In this document: piece by piece, positions 16,267 through 26,850 of the stretch
Layout of the letters: each line of letters opens with the position of its first letter
Position numbering within the stretch: position 1 is the first letter of the stretch
Assembly: GCF_001007995.1 (NCBI RefSeq)
Contig: NZ_CP011389.1
Location: forward strand, 248,001-312,000
DNA: 64,000 nucleotides
Reading direction: 5' to 3'
Source of the DNA: Deinococcus soli (ex Cha et al. 2016)
Lineage (GTDB): Bacteria > Deinococcota > Deinococci > Deinococcales > Deinococcaceae
The notes under the pieces: generated by a model
What the model saw: the letters and a program-made list of their open reading frames with translations, nothing else
The model's database searches: none
Told to the model about the DNA's origin: nothing
Made by a program: the position numbers and the translations under genes

Positions 16267-16329
16267 GTTCGGGATTCTCCTACAGAAAGTGAGTGGGGGC
16301 AGGGTGTGGACTAGGCGGGTTCAGGGGGC

Positions 16330-16385
16330 GTTGATAGTGGATAGTTGATCGGTTTTCTTTCAACTATCCACTTTCAACCATCGAC
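16330..16385 (-). repeat. short hairpin repeat, family 2 copy 1
   Basis: A perfect 13-bp stem AGTGGATAGTTGA / TCAACTATCCACT with an 11-nt loop, followed by TTTCAACCATCGAC. It is related in words (TTGATRGTTGA / TCAACYATCAA) to hairpins at 18970 and 30244. It abuts the ilvN stop codon and separates ilvN from ilvC. Confidence 0.7.
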
Positions 16386-16981
16386 CTAGAACAGATTGGG
16401 GACGTGGCGGGCGCGTTCCTCGCGCGGCTGGACTTCCAGGGTAGGTTGCAGGGCCTGCGTTTCGCCCTCGTGGTAGACGTGGGCGGGGATGTCGGCGTTG
16501 CTGCCTCGGGTCAGGGCGATGCGGCCGGTGCGCATGGTTTCCAGGATGCCGAAGGGGCGCATCTGCTCGATGAACGCGGTGATCTTGCCCTCGTCGCCGG
16601 TGACCTCGAAGGTGAGGGCGTGGCGGCCGACGTCCACGATGCGGCTGCGGAAGTCCTCGGCGATCTGGCGGACCTCCACGCGGCTCTCGGGGGTGATGGC
16701 GACCTTCACGAGGACCAGTTCGCGGTCCACGTACTTCTCGAGGCTGTGGTCGATGATGCGCACCACGTCGTGCAGTTTCTCCAGCTGACGGATGGCCTGT
16801 TCGACCACGCCACGGTCGCCGCTGACGACGATGGTCATGCGGGACACGCCGGGGTGTTCGGTGCTGCCGACCGAGAGGCTGCGGATGTTGTAGCCGCGGC
16901 GGCCGAACAGGGCGGTGATGCGGGTCAGAACGCGGGGTTCGTCGCGCACCAGGATGGACAGCAGGTGGTCTTGAACGTCGG

Positions 16982-16985
<4 letters not shown>
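16386..16985 (-). CDS. ilvN: acetolactate synthase small (regulatory) subunit
   Basis: A 199-residue regulatory subunit that activates the IlvB catalytic subunit and confers valine feedback control. The N-terminal ACT domain (HLLSILVRDEPRVLTRITALFGRRGYNI, about 6-80) is followed by the conserved ALS small-subunit C-domain (ELVLVKVAITPESR, then GRHALTFEVTGDEGKITAFIEQMRPFGI). The tail after residue 165 is extended and charged. The start ATG overlaps the ilvB stop by 4 nt (ATGA). Confidence 0.94.
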
Positions 16986-18730
<1,745 letters not shown>

Positions 18731-18757
18731 GGTCTCCTCCGTGCCTGCGCTGGTATG

Positions 18758-18786
18758 AAAAACCCCCACCCGGGTGTGGGTGGGGG
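18758..18786 (-). terminator. attenuator terminator of the ilv operon
   Basis: Read on the minus strand, CCCCCACCC pairs perfectly with GGGTGGGGG (9 bp, 6-nt loop) and is followed directly by TTTTT. It lies between the branched-chain leader peptide and ilvB, 28 nt before the ilvB start, so it must be read through for ilvB expression. Confidence 0.88.
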
Positions 18787-18806
18787 TGTGCGGGTCGGCA
18801 GTACGC

Positions 18807-18860
18807 CTAGCCTCGGACTCCCCCGATGCTAAGAAGTACCACCACAATCGCCGCGCTCAT
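18807..18860 (-). CDS. ilv operon leader peptide
   Basis: A 17-codon frame encoding MSAAIVVVLLSIGGVRG and ending in TAG. Nine of its seventeen residues are Ile, Val or Leu, including the run IVVVLL, as in leader peptides of attenuated ilv operons of enterobacteria. It ends 21 nt before the terminator hairpin in front of ilvB. The inferred role is ribosome stalling when charged Ile/Val/Leu tRNA is scarce, which would favour an RNA fold that blocks the terminator; a GGGGG at codons 12-14 could pair with the terminator's CCCCC arm. ATG is only 6 nt behind a TATGGT hexamer, so the leader itself is probably leaderless. Confidence 0.85.
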   Translation of the reverse strand: MSAAIVVVLLSIGGVRG

Positions 18861-18866
18861 GGCCCC

Positions 18867-18896
18867 ACCATAGGCCCCGGCCTGAACCGGGTGCAA
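18867..18896 (-). promoter_or_regulatory. promoter of the ilv leader and ilvBNC
   Basis: Minus strand: -35 TTGCAC, 18-nt spacer, -10 TATGGT, then 6 nt to the leader-peptide ATG. Both boxes are good matches, and the position predicts transcription starting at or next to the leader start codon. Confidence 0.65.
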
Positions 18897-18969
18897 GGCG
18901 CGTCTAGACCGCCGGGCGTTCCGGCCCGAGGAACAAACGGCCGTTCGTGTGGTGCGGTGAACGTCAAAA

Positions 18970-19023
18970 GTTGATGGTTGATGGAATTGAACTCCATCAA
19001 CCATCAACTCTCGACTATCAACT
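18970..19023 (-). repeat. short hairpin repeat, family 2 copy 2
   Basis: A perfect 16-bp stem GTTGATGGTTGATGGA / TCCATCAACCATCAAC (18970-18985, 18993-19008) with a 7-nt loop, followed by TCTCGACTATCAACTC. The last part contains the stop codon of the VanW-like gene. It may act as that gene's terminator. Confidence 0.75.
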
Positions 19024-20745
19024 CCTGGGTCCGGTTTCGTACACCGCCTGCCAGGCCTTGTACACGGTGCTGACCTTGTCGGTGCGCACGCCACTGGCGT
19101 CCTTGATGGTGCGGGTGATGTAGAGGCTGTACCCGTCGGAGGCCCAGTCGACCTGCCGGACCACGCCGGGGCGCAGGGCGGTGTTCACCACGTACTTGGG
19201 GGCGGGGTGCGGCACGCGCGAGGTGATCACGGCGGGGCTGACGGTCACGGTCCGCTGCGGCTTGACGCCCCAGACCTCGACGGTCAGGGTGCTCCTGGCG
19301 TTGTCATTGTTCGCCTTGATCAGGATCGGGGCGGTCGTGTCGTTCTTCAGGCGCAGGTCCAGGCCCGGGTCGTACACGGCGGCCTCGAAGCCCACCTGCG
19401 GCTCGTAGTACCCGACGCGGTAGGAGTGCTGGTTGCGTTCGATGACCGGCAGGCCCGCCTGGTACAGCGCGCGGAACACGGTGGTGCTGACCTGGCACAC
19501 GCCGCCGCCCAGGCCGTCCACGGTGCGGCCCCCACTGATGATCAGGCCGCCCACGAAGCCGTTCGAGGCGTCGATGCCACCCAGGGAGTTCAGGAAGCTG
19601 AAGACCTCCCCGGACGGCACGACGGCGCCGTTGATCTTGGCGGCGGCGTTGGCGACGTTCGTGCGGCGCGCGGCGCTGCTGCCGTAGTACGTGCTCTTCC
19701 CAACGGCGATCAGCTGAAGCTTGTCCGCGGCGGGCAGTCTGTCGATGGTCAGGGTGGGCTGATCGGCCTTGCTGGGGAACACCACGGTCTTCACCGCGGG
19801 GTCCAGCACCGCCTTGCGGAACAGGGCGTACGCGGCGGCGCGGTCCGTGACCAGTCCGGCCTTCTCCTTCGCCTTGACCAGCTTGCCGCCCTGCAGGACG
19901 TAACGGGCATTCAGGGCGGGCTGGTCGATGGCGTCGGTCAGGCGGCCGAACGCGGCTTTGAGGGTCTTCTCGTCGGGTTCGATGCCGCTGTCGCGCACCC
20001 AGTACAGGTCCGCGACCTGCAACGCGGTCAGGCCGCCCTTGCGGGCCGTGCCGCTGAGGGTCACGGTGAAGGGCCGGGCGATGGCGTTGCCCTGGTCCAC
20101 GTAGGTCTTAAGGGTCGCGGCCGTGAGTTTCGCGGGGGTGGCCTTCAGCGCGACCTTCAGGCTGGTCAGGCTGGGCGTGGCGACGTAGGTGTTCACGGCG
20201 CCGGTCACGTCGGCGCTCAGGCCGGGCGCGTCGGCCTTCACGGCGTAGCGTTTGCTGACCTTGTCGAAGTACACGCTGGCGTTCCTCGGGGCCGTGTTCA
20301 GCCCGGCGGTCAGGGTGGTGAGGGTGGCCCGGGCCTTCGCGGGGTCCACGGCGGCCGTCAGGGGGATGTCCTGGGTGGGCGCCTGACCGATCATGCCCTG
20401 AAGTTTTTCCAGCACGCCGCGTTCCTGGGTGATCTTCAGGGCAGCGTCCACGCTGGTCTGCGCGTCGGCGTGCCAGCCGAGTTTCTCGGCGCCGAGTGTC
20501 CAGGTGTTCTTTCCGGCGGTGACGGTCACCTGCGGTGGGGTCGCGGCGCGGCTGCCCACAGCGGCCAGGGCCTGCTCACGGGTCATGCCGCTCACGTCCG
20601 TCCCGGCGATGCGCAGGCCGGGGGCGAGGGTGGTGGTGTTCTGCGTGGCGGCAACCGCGAGCGCTCCCCCCACGAGGAGCGCGACGGTTCCAGCGGTGAT
20701 TCCTGCGGCCCAGACCTTCATCGCAGGCAGTGTAAGGAAGTTCAC
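19018..20745 (-). CDS. VanW-family envelope protein with peptidoglycan-binding-like repeats
   Basis: A 575-residue exported protein. An N-terminal signal anchor lies at about 10-33 (KVWAAGITAGTVALLVGGALAV). The middle holds two repeated alpha/beta modules resembling the YoaR-type 'peptidoglycan binding' domain (about 55-320). The VanW domain follows at about 375-505, with EVFSFLNSLGG, the hallmark GGGVCQVSTTVFRALYQAGL and ERNQHSYRVGYY. VanW occurs in some vancomycin clusters but its role is unknown, and no van genes are nearby. The GTG at 20745 and ATG at 20721 are both possible starts; neither has a clear SD. Its stop codon lies in a hairpin repeat. Confidence 0.87.
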   Translation of the reverse strand: MNFLTLPAMKVWAAGITAGTVALLVGGALAVAATQNTTTLAPGLRIAGTDVSGMTREQALAAVGSRAATPPQVTVTAGKNTWTLGAEKLGWHADAQTSVDAALKITQERGVLEKLQGMIGQAPTQDIPLTAAVDPAKARATLTTLTAGLNTAPRNASVYFDKVSKRYAVKADAPGLSADVTGAVNTYVATPSLTSLKVALKATPAKLTAATLKTYVDQGNAIARPFTVTLSGTARKGGLTALQVADLYWVRDSGIEPDEKTLKAAFGRLTDAIDQPALNARYVLQGGKLVKAKEKAGLVTDRAAAYALFRKAVLDPAVKTVVFPSKADQPTLTIDRLPAADKLQLIAVGKSTYYGSSAARRTNVANAAAKINGAVVPSGEVFSFLNSLGGIDASNGFVGGLIISGGRTVDGLGGGVCQVSTTVFRALYQAGLPVIERNQHSYRVGYYEPQVGFEAAVYDPGLDLRLKNDTTAPILIKANNDNARSTLTVEVWGVKPQRTVTVSPAVITSRVPHPAPKYVVNTALRPGVVRQVDWASDGYSLYITRTIKDASGVRTDKVSTVYKAWQAVYETGPRS

Positions 20746-21083
20746 GCGCCCGTGATTGAGGATTGTGCACGTTCACTGGACAGATTGAGCTTCATGAAGT
20801 CTCCGTCAGACTCAGGGGCTCCATCCGTCCGATCCAGCTGGACAAAGGGGGCCGGTCCGCTCCCACAGCTTGCTCGTCCCCCAGTCTGACGCTGTACCTG
20901 GGCCCAAGGCGCCTCTCATCAAATCTGCAATCTCATCCATTCAGGTCACCCGCCCCCGGTCAGGACCACCCCCCTGCCTGCGCGACCACGCGGCTGTGAC
21001 GGCTGGCCGGGGCGCGCGCCCGGAGGAACAGACACAGCCCCACGCCGACCCGGCCGGGTCGGCGTGGGGCTGGGCCGCTGATC
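20746..21083. other. intergenic stretch
   Basis: 338 nt between the divergent-reading edge of the VanW gene and the aminotransferase end. Apart from the 38-bp palindrome at 21035-21072 nothing was recognised: no plausible ORF with a start signal, no tRNA, and no clear promoter pair for the VanW gene. Confidence 0.6.
21035..21072 (-). terminator. 38-bp perfect palindrome (terminator)
   Basis: CAGCCCCACGCCGACCCGG is followed directly by its exact reverse complement: 38 bp, no mismatch, no spacer. It ends 11 nt from the stop of the minus-strand aminotransferase gene. As RNA it would fold as a very stable 17-bp hairpin with a tetraloop; there is no T-tract. Confidence 0.72.
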
Positions 21084-22334
<1,251 letters not shown>

Positions 22335-22415
22335 GCGGGGAGTCCTCCGTGCGGGGGTGGAAAGAGGGGCGGGGTGATGTGAACTGGCCGCGCGGGAGCG
22401 CAGGCGGGATGCGAC

Positions 22416-22421
22416 AGTGTA
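22416..22421 (-). promoter_or_regulatory. -10 for the 21084-22334 aminotransferase
   Basis: TACACT on the minus strand, about 80 nt before the ATG, giving a leader with GGAGGA. No convincing -35 at 16-18 nt. Confidence 0.4.
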
Positions 22422-22578
22422 GGCCCTGCGGCCCGGTCAGGTGCCCGGGTGTCCAGGGGACACGATCATGGCACGCGGCAGGTGGACAGGCGGGTTCTCC
22501 TGGCAATCGGCAGGAGTCGGTACGAGAGGCTGTGATCCTGAGCCCGTCAGCTCTGGGCAGACCGCGCCTCCGCGACCC

Positions 22579-23469
22579 TCACAGTTCAGAGCTCACAGCC
22601 CCCGGAACGCGTTTCGCGCGGGGTGGCAGGTTGATCAGGCCCAGCCCCGCGAGCACCACGAGCACCCCCAGCACGGACATCGGCCCGACGGGCTCCCCGG
22701 CCAGCGCGGCCCAGCCCAACCCCCAGACGGGCAGGGCGTACGTGACGGCGGTGACCTGGGTGGGGCTGACGCGGGCCAGCAGGCCGTAGTACAGCAGGTA
22801 CGCCAGTCCGCTGCCGACCACGCCCAGGAAGAGGGCGGCACCCACGGCGGTCAGGGTCAGGGGGGCAGGGGCAGGGCCGATCAACGCGACCGGGAACAGC
22901 ATGACGCTGCTGAGACCCAGCTGCGTGGTGGCCAGCCCTACCGGGTTCAGGCCGCCCAGGGTGCGTTTGGCGATGGTGGTGGCGATGGCGTACCCCAGGC
23001 TGGCGAGCAGCAGGATGATCACGCCGTGCAGCGTGGCGTGCCCGCCGCCCAGCCCGCCCGACACCGTGAGGGCCACGCCGCCGAGGCCCAGCAGCACGCC
23101 GCCCAGCGTCAGGCCACTCAGGCGGGTGTCGCGCAGGGTCAGGCCGATCAGCAGCGCGAACAGGGGCGTGGTGGCGTTGATGATCGCCGCGATGTTGCTG
23201 CTCACAGTCTGCTCGCCCCACGCGAAGAACGACCAGGGAATCACGTTGTTGAACAGCGCGACCAGCAGCAGCGGTTTCCACAGCCGGGCGGGCGGCAGGG
23301 TGTGGCGGCCCAGCCGCAGCGCGAGCAGCAGCACCGCCGCGCCGAACACGGAGCGTAGCAGCGCCACCCACACGGGCGGGAACACCTCGCCGCTCAGGCG
23401 GATGAGCAGGAACGACACGCCCCAGAACGCCGAGAGCAGGAACATGTCTAGTGCGTCGCGGCGAGTCAC
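22579..23469 (-). CDS. EamA/DMT-family exporter
   Basis: A 296-residue inner-membrane protein with about ten hydrophobic helices in two EamA repeats, typical of RhaT/YdcZ-type drug/metabolite exporters. Motifs are FWGVSFLLIRLSGEVFPPVWVALLR at the N-terminus and YALPVWGLGWAALAGEPVGP in the second repeat. The GTG at 23469 overlaps the upstream stop by 4 nt (GTGA). It is the last gene of the GNAT/DJ-1/FMN-protein operon opposite a MocR regulator, so it may export or import the compound sensed by that regulator. Confidence 0.88.
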   Translation of the reverse strand: MTRRDALDMFLLSAFWGVSFLLIRLSGEVFPPVWVALLRSVFGAAVLLLALRLGRHTLPPARLWKPLLLVALFNNVIPWSFFAWGEQTVSSNIAAIINATTPLFALLIGLTLRDTRLSGLTLGGVLLGLGGVALTVSGGLGGGHATLHGVIILLLASLGYAIATTIAKRTLGGLNPVGLATTQLGLSSVMLFPVALIGPAPAPLTLTAVGAALFLGVVGSGLAYLLYYGLLARVSPTQVTAVTYALPVWGLGWAALAGEPVGPMSVLGVLVVLAGLGLINLPPRAKRVPGAVSSEL

Positions 23470-24089
23470 GCGCGGCTCCCCGGCAGGAAGGGCGCGGCGA
23501 GGTGAGGGGGCAGGGCGGGCCAGCCCGCCTCCTGCGCGGCGCCGTCCGCCCAGTTCTCCTTGCCGCTCCAGCGCTCGATACTCAGGGCGTAGACGGCGGT
23601 GCGGGCCAGATCGGCGTCCGTGATGGGCCGGGTGTGCGTGCCGACGCGCAGGCCAGGAAACACCCGCTCGCTGAGGGTCGTCAGGGCCGCGCGGGCATCC
23701 TCGCCGTGCAGGAGGCGGGCCGTGCCGAACACCATGGCGCTGCGGTACTGCACGCTGAGTTCCAGCGGGGAATTGCTGGGCAGCAGCGCGCCGGTCTCGG
23801 TGACCTCGAAGGTCGCGGGGTGGCCCTCTGCCTCTGCCTGCTCGGTGTTCGCGCGCAGGCGGCCCACGACATTCGTGTGGTACACGAGGTCACGCGACCC
23901 GGGCCGGTACGCGAAGGCCAGCGGGGTCACGAAGGGCCACACCCGGCCGTCTTCACCCCGGTACACGGTCGCCACGCGGCCCAGCGGCACCCGCAGCAAC
24001 AGATCCTCGATCCAGGCGTCGTCCCGGCGGTTCTGCGGGCGGCGGCTGACACTGGGGTCGCGCTGCGCGGGGTCGTAGAAGCCGCTCAC
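23466..24089 (-). CDS. pyridoxamine 5'-phosphate oxidase-family (FMN split-barrel) protein
   Basis: A 207-residue split-barrel flavoprotein of the NimA/PNPOx-like class: LLRVPLGRVATVYRGEDGRVWPFVTPLAFAY is the first barrel half with the flavin-contact region, followed by YHTNVVGRLRANTEQ and SVQYRSAMVFGTARLL. It lacks the full pyridoxamine-oxidase C-terminus, so vitamin B6 activity is not assured; FMN reductase or heme-binding roles are alternatives. It overlaps both operon neighbours by 4 nt. Confidence 0.82.
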   Translation of the reverse strand: MSGFYDPAQRDPSVSRRPQNRRDDAWIEDLLLRVPLGRVATVYRGEDGRVWPFVTPLAFAYRPGSRDLVYHTNVVGRLRANTEQAEAEGHPATFEVTETGALLPSNSPLELSVQYRSAMVFGTARLLHGEDARAALTTLSERVFPGLRVGTHTRPITDADLARTAVYALSIERWSGKENWADGAAQEAGWPALPPHLAAPFLPGSRA

Positions 24090-24706
24090 GCCGTCACCCC
24101 ATCCAGCAGTCCCTGGCCTGTCGGGCGGAATTCCATCTGGCGGGCGGCGCGGTCCGCCAGCGCACGCGAGTGCAGCCGCCCGACGAGGTGCAGGGTCATG
24201 TCGATGCCCGCACTGATCCCACCCGACGTGACCACCGCGCCCGTGTCCACCCAGGCGACGTCCGGCACGACCGTCAGCGCCGGGAACCGCACCTGAAGGT
24301 CCGCCTGATCCTCCCAGTGGGTGGTGACGCGCCGGCCGTCCAGCAGGCCCTCAGAGGCCAGCAGGAACGCACCGGTGCAGATCGAGGCGAGCACCTCCAC
24401 CCGCGCCGATTGCGCACGCACCCACGCACGCACGCGCGGGTCGGCCAGGGGGGCGTCCATCACGCCGCCGGGCACGATCAGCACGTCCAGCGGCGGGTGA
24501 TCGGCGAGGGTGGCGTGCGGGAGCACCCGGAACCCCCCGCGCCCGATCGCCGGGGCATCGGTCGCGCCGATCAGGACCGGCTGGAAGGGCGCCGCCTCGC
24601 CGTCGCGTCCGGCCAGTCGCGTGGCGACACTCAGGACCTCGAAGGGACCGCCGAGGTCAAGGACCTCGATGCCGTCGAAGATCAGGATGCCGACGGTGCG
24701 GGTCAT
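24086..24706 (-). CDS. DJ-1/PfpI (GATase1-like) family protein
   Basis: A 206-residue DJ-1/PfpI fold. The nucleophile elbow is ASICTGAFLLASEGLL (Cys near 110), the N-terminal GILIFDGIEVLDLGGPFEVL matches the InhA/isonitrile-hydratase and GlxA-sensor branch, and VTTHWEDQADLQVRFP supports this. It has no AraC DNA-binding tail, so it is probably an enzyme (isonitrile-hydratase-like). The A of its ATG is the terminal base of repeat copy B, whose GGAG lies 5 nt before the ATG. Confidence 0.84.
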   Translation of the reverse strand: MTRTVGILIFDGIEVLDLGGPFEVLSVATRLAGRDGEAAPFQPVLIGATDAPAIGRGGFRVLPHATLADHPPLDVLIVPGGVMDAPLADPRVRAWVRAQSARVEVLASICTGAFLLASEGLLDGRRVTTHWEDQADLQVRFPALTVVPDVAWVDTGAVVTSGGISAGIDMTLHLVGRLHSRALADRAARQMEFRPTGQGLLDGVTA

Positions 24707-24839
24707 AGCAACTCCGATTGAATGGTTTGCAAAACCAGCTCAATCCGAGCGGATGCGAGCGGGAGCAAAGCGGAGTCCGGGCGTGGAGTGAGCCACCCGG
24801 TGGTGTTCCGGGTTGTGAACGCAACAGACGGATGCCGCG
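24706..24839 (-). repeat. 134-bp hairpin repeat, copy B
   Basis: Minus-strand orientation relative to copy A. Flanked by TCA at 24703-24705 and 24840-24842. It contains the hairpins AACCCGG/CCGGGTG and GATTGAG...TTCAATC. It fills the whole gap between the GNAT stop and the DJ-1 start; its right end ends GGAGTTGCTA and supplies both an SD and the A of the DJ-1 ATG. The distal end is the most diverged of the family (GCG instead of GTA). Confidence 0.85.
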
Positions 24840-25307
24840 TCACGCCGTCCCCCGACCCAGCGGGAGGCTGAAGTGGTACGCGGTGATGTTCATTCCGGCG
24901 CGGTGGTACAGGCGGTGGGCGGCGTGGCGGGTCTCCCCCACCCCGGCGTCGAGGTGGAGTTCCGCGCAGTCCAGGTCGCGGGCACGGGCGTCCAGCCAGT
25001 GCAGGAGCGCGCGGGCGTGGCCGCGCCCACGGAATTCGGGGAGGGTGCTCAGGTCGTCCACGTACAGCGTGCGTCCGGCGTACAGCAGGTGCATGACGCG
25101 GTATCCGGCGACGGCGGCGGCCTCCTCGCGGCCCGGTTCGAACGCGCCGACCAGCGCGTAGCCCTCGGGCCCGGTGGCACTCAGGAAGGCGCGCAGGGTG
25201 TCCGGCGTGGCGGTGTGGGGCGAGTCGGGCCGCAGCGTGCGCAGGGCCGGAAGGGCCGTCTGCGCCTGCGCGGGCGGGATGGGTCGGAGGTCACGGGCGT
25301 CAGTCAT
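24840..25307 (-). CDS. GNAT-family N-acetyltransferase
   Basis: A 155-residue GNAT protein. The acetyl-CoA loop is LSTLPEFRGRGHARALLHWL (R/QxxGxG/A near residue 102), preceded by the strand LYVDDL and followed by DCAELHLDAGVGETRHAAHRLYHRAGMN. It starts at ATG 25307 behind a TACTCT -10 at leaderless spacing; the longer upstream frame runs into the divergent regulator and is rejected. It is first gene of a four-gene operon and is separated from DJ-1 by repeat copy B. Substrate unknown. Confidence 0.86.
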   Translation of the reverse strand: MTDARDLRPIPPAQAQTALPALRTLRPDSPHTATPDTLRAFLSATGPEGYALVGAFEPGREEAAAVAGYRVMHLLYAGRTLYVDDLSTLPEFRGRGHARALLHWLDARARDLDCAELHLDAGVGETRHAAHRLYHRAGMNITAYHFSLPLGRGTA

Positions 25308-25312
25308 GGGCG

Positions 25313-25319
25313 TAGAGTA
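25313..25319. promoter_or_regulatory. overlapping bidirectional leaderless promoter
   Basis: TAGAGTA reads TAGAGT on the plus strand (6 nt before the MocR ATG at 25325) and TACTCT on the minus strand (6 nt before the GNAT ATG at 25307). The two genes are only 17 bp apart, so both -10 hexamers occupy almost the same bases and the two transcripts must compete. Confidence 0.7.
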
Positions 25320-25324
25320 AGGAC

Positions 25325-26842
25325 ATGGTGGCCCCCGTGAAAGCTCCACTTTCTGCTCATACCCGGGGGCCACTGCCCGCCCGGACGGATGAACTGCCGT
25401 TTCCGCTGGACCTGCGCCGCGACCAGACCGAGGCGTTGCACGCGCAGCTGGCCCGGCAGATCCGCGAGGCGGTCCTGTCGGGGCTGCTGCCGGGGGGCAC
25501 GCCACTGCCCGGCACGCGGACGCTGGCGCGGACGCTGGGAGTCACGCGGGGCGTGGTGGAGGCGGCGTACGCGGAACTGCTCGCGGACGGCACCGCGCAG
25601 GCCGAGGTGGGGCGCGGCACCCGCGTGCGCGACGAGACGCCCGCCCCCGTCCCGGACGCCCCGACGGGGGCAGCAGGTGTTCCCGCGTGGCTGCCGGGTA
25701 TCCCGCCACTGCCGGTGGACGGCCCAGACCCGCGCCCGGGTCTGGACTTCCGGGTGGGCGTGACCGGGACCGCCACCCTGGACCTGCGGGCGTGGCGGCA
25801 GGCCTGGTCGGATGCGGCCCGCGAACCCGTCAGCGGGGACTACGCCGACCCGGCGGGCGAGCACCGGCTGCGGGCGGCCCTGGCGGCGTTCGTGGGGCGG
25901 CAGCGGGGACTGGGCGCGCAGGCCGAGGACGTCCTGGTGACGGGCGGGACGCTGCACGCCCTGAACCTGATCGTGCGCTCGGTGCTGCCGCCGGGGTCGC
26001 GGGTGCTGATGGAGAATCCGGGGTACCGCGCGGCGCGGCAGGTGCTGCTGGACGCCGGGCACGAGGTCGTTCCCGTCCCGGTGGACGGCGACGGCCTGAT
26101 CGTGAACGCGGACACGCCAGCCGCGCGGCTGGTGTACGTGACGCCCAGCCACCAGTTCCCGCTGGGGGGCCGCATGTGCCTGCCCCGGCGGCTGGCGCTG
26201 CTGGAGTGGGCGGCGCGGCACGACGCGCTGATCGTCGAGGACGACTACGACGGCGAGTTCCGCTACGGTGCGCCCCCGCTGCCGCCCCTGGCCGCGCTGG
26301 CGGCGCAGACGGGCGCGGGAGGGCGCGTGCTGTACCTGGGCACACTGAGCAAGGTGCTGACCCCCTCGGTGCGGACGGGGTTCGTGGTGGCGGCCCCGCC
26401 GCTGCTCTCGCGGCTGGTGCGGGCGCGGACGCTGCTGGACTTCGGGCCGCCCGTTCAGGTGCAGGCGGCCCTGACGCACCTGCTGACCGGCGGGCACGTG
26501 GACCGCCACATCCGCCGCTCTCGTCGCTGGCACGCGCAGGTCCGCGCGGCGCTGACTGAATCGCTGGACGGTCTGGAAGGCGTGGCGCACCTGGGCGGCA
26601 TCGAGGCGGGCCTGCACGTGTGCTTGCACCTCCATCCGGCCATACCTGCCCGGGACGTGGCGGCGGAACTGGCCGCACAGGGCGTACATGTCACCCCCCT
26701 GGACACCTACACGCTGGGCGAGGCACCGAACGCGCTGCTGCTCGGTCACGGCGGCCTGAGTGCCGCGCAGGCAGGCGCGGGCGGGCGGGTGATCGCGGGG
26801 ACCCTGCGAAGTTGTGCAACCCGAGCGCGACTCGCGCCGTAA
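25325..26842 (+). CDS. MocR/PdxR-type GntR-aminotransferase regulator
   Basis: A 505-residue chimeric regulator with an N-terminal GntR winged helix (about 35-105; LHAQLARQIREAVLSG, then LPGTRTLARTLGVTRGVVEAAYAELLADG) joined by a Pro/Ala-rich linker to a fold-type I aminotransferase domain (about 140-505). The PLP lysine is Lys343 in LGTLSKVLTPSVRTGF, with VYVTPSHQFPLGG and EDDYDGEFRY upstream, all typical of MocR proteins. Such proteins sense PLP or amino acids and control divergent genes; here that would be the GNAT/DJ-1/FMN-protein/EamA operon through the shared 17-bp promoter. Confidence 0.9.
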   Translation: MVAPVKAPLSAHTRGPLPARTDELPFPLDLRRDQTEALHAQLARQIREAVLSGLLPGGTPLPGTRTLARTLGVTRGVVEAAYAELLADGTAQAEVGRGTRVRDETPAPVPDAPTGAAGVPAWLPGIPPLPVDGPDPRPGLDFRVGVTGTATLDLRAWRQAWSDAAREPVSGDYADPAGEHRLRAALAAFVGRQRGLGAQAEDVLVTGGTLHALNLIVRSVLPPGSRVLMENPGYRAARQVLLDAGHEVVPVPVDGDGLIVNADTPAARLVYVTPSHQFPLGGRMCLPRRLALLEWAARHDALIVEDDYDGEFRYGAPPLPPLAALAAQTGAGGRVLYLGTLSKVLTPSVRTGFVVAAPPLLSRLVRARTLLDFGPPVQVQAALTHLLTGGHVDRHIRRSRRWHAQVRAALTESLDGLEGVAHLGGIEAGLHVCLHLHPAIPARDVAAELAAQGVHVTPLDTYTLGEAPNALLLGHGGLSAAQAGAGGRVIAGTLRSCATRARLAP

Positions 26843-26845
26843 TGT
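26840..26845 (+). promoter_or_regulatory. leaderless -10 for the first lipoprotein gene
   Basis: TAATGT begins inside the stop codon of the MocR gene (26840-26842) and ends 5 nt before the ATG at 26851. Confidence 0.55.
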
Positions 26846-26850
26846 GACGC

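Noticed and set aside
18731..18847. N-terminal extension of ilvB
   Set aside because: It passes through the attenuator hairpin and has no start signal; ATG 18730 has a strong SD and gives normal length.
22441..23358. 305-codon plus-strand frame opposite the EamA exporter
   Set aside because: Gln/Arg/Gly-rich antisense shadow without membrane or domain features.
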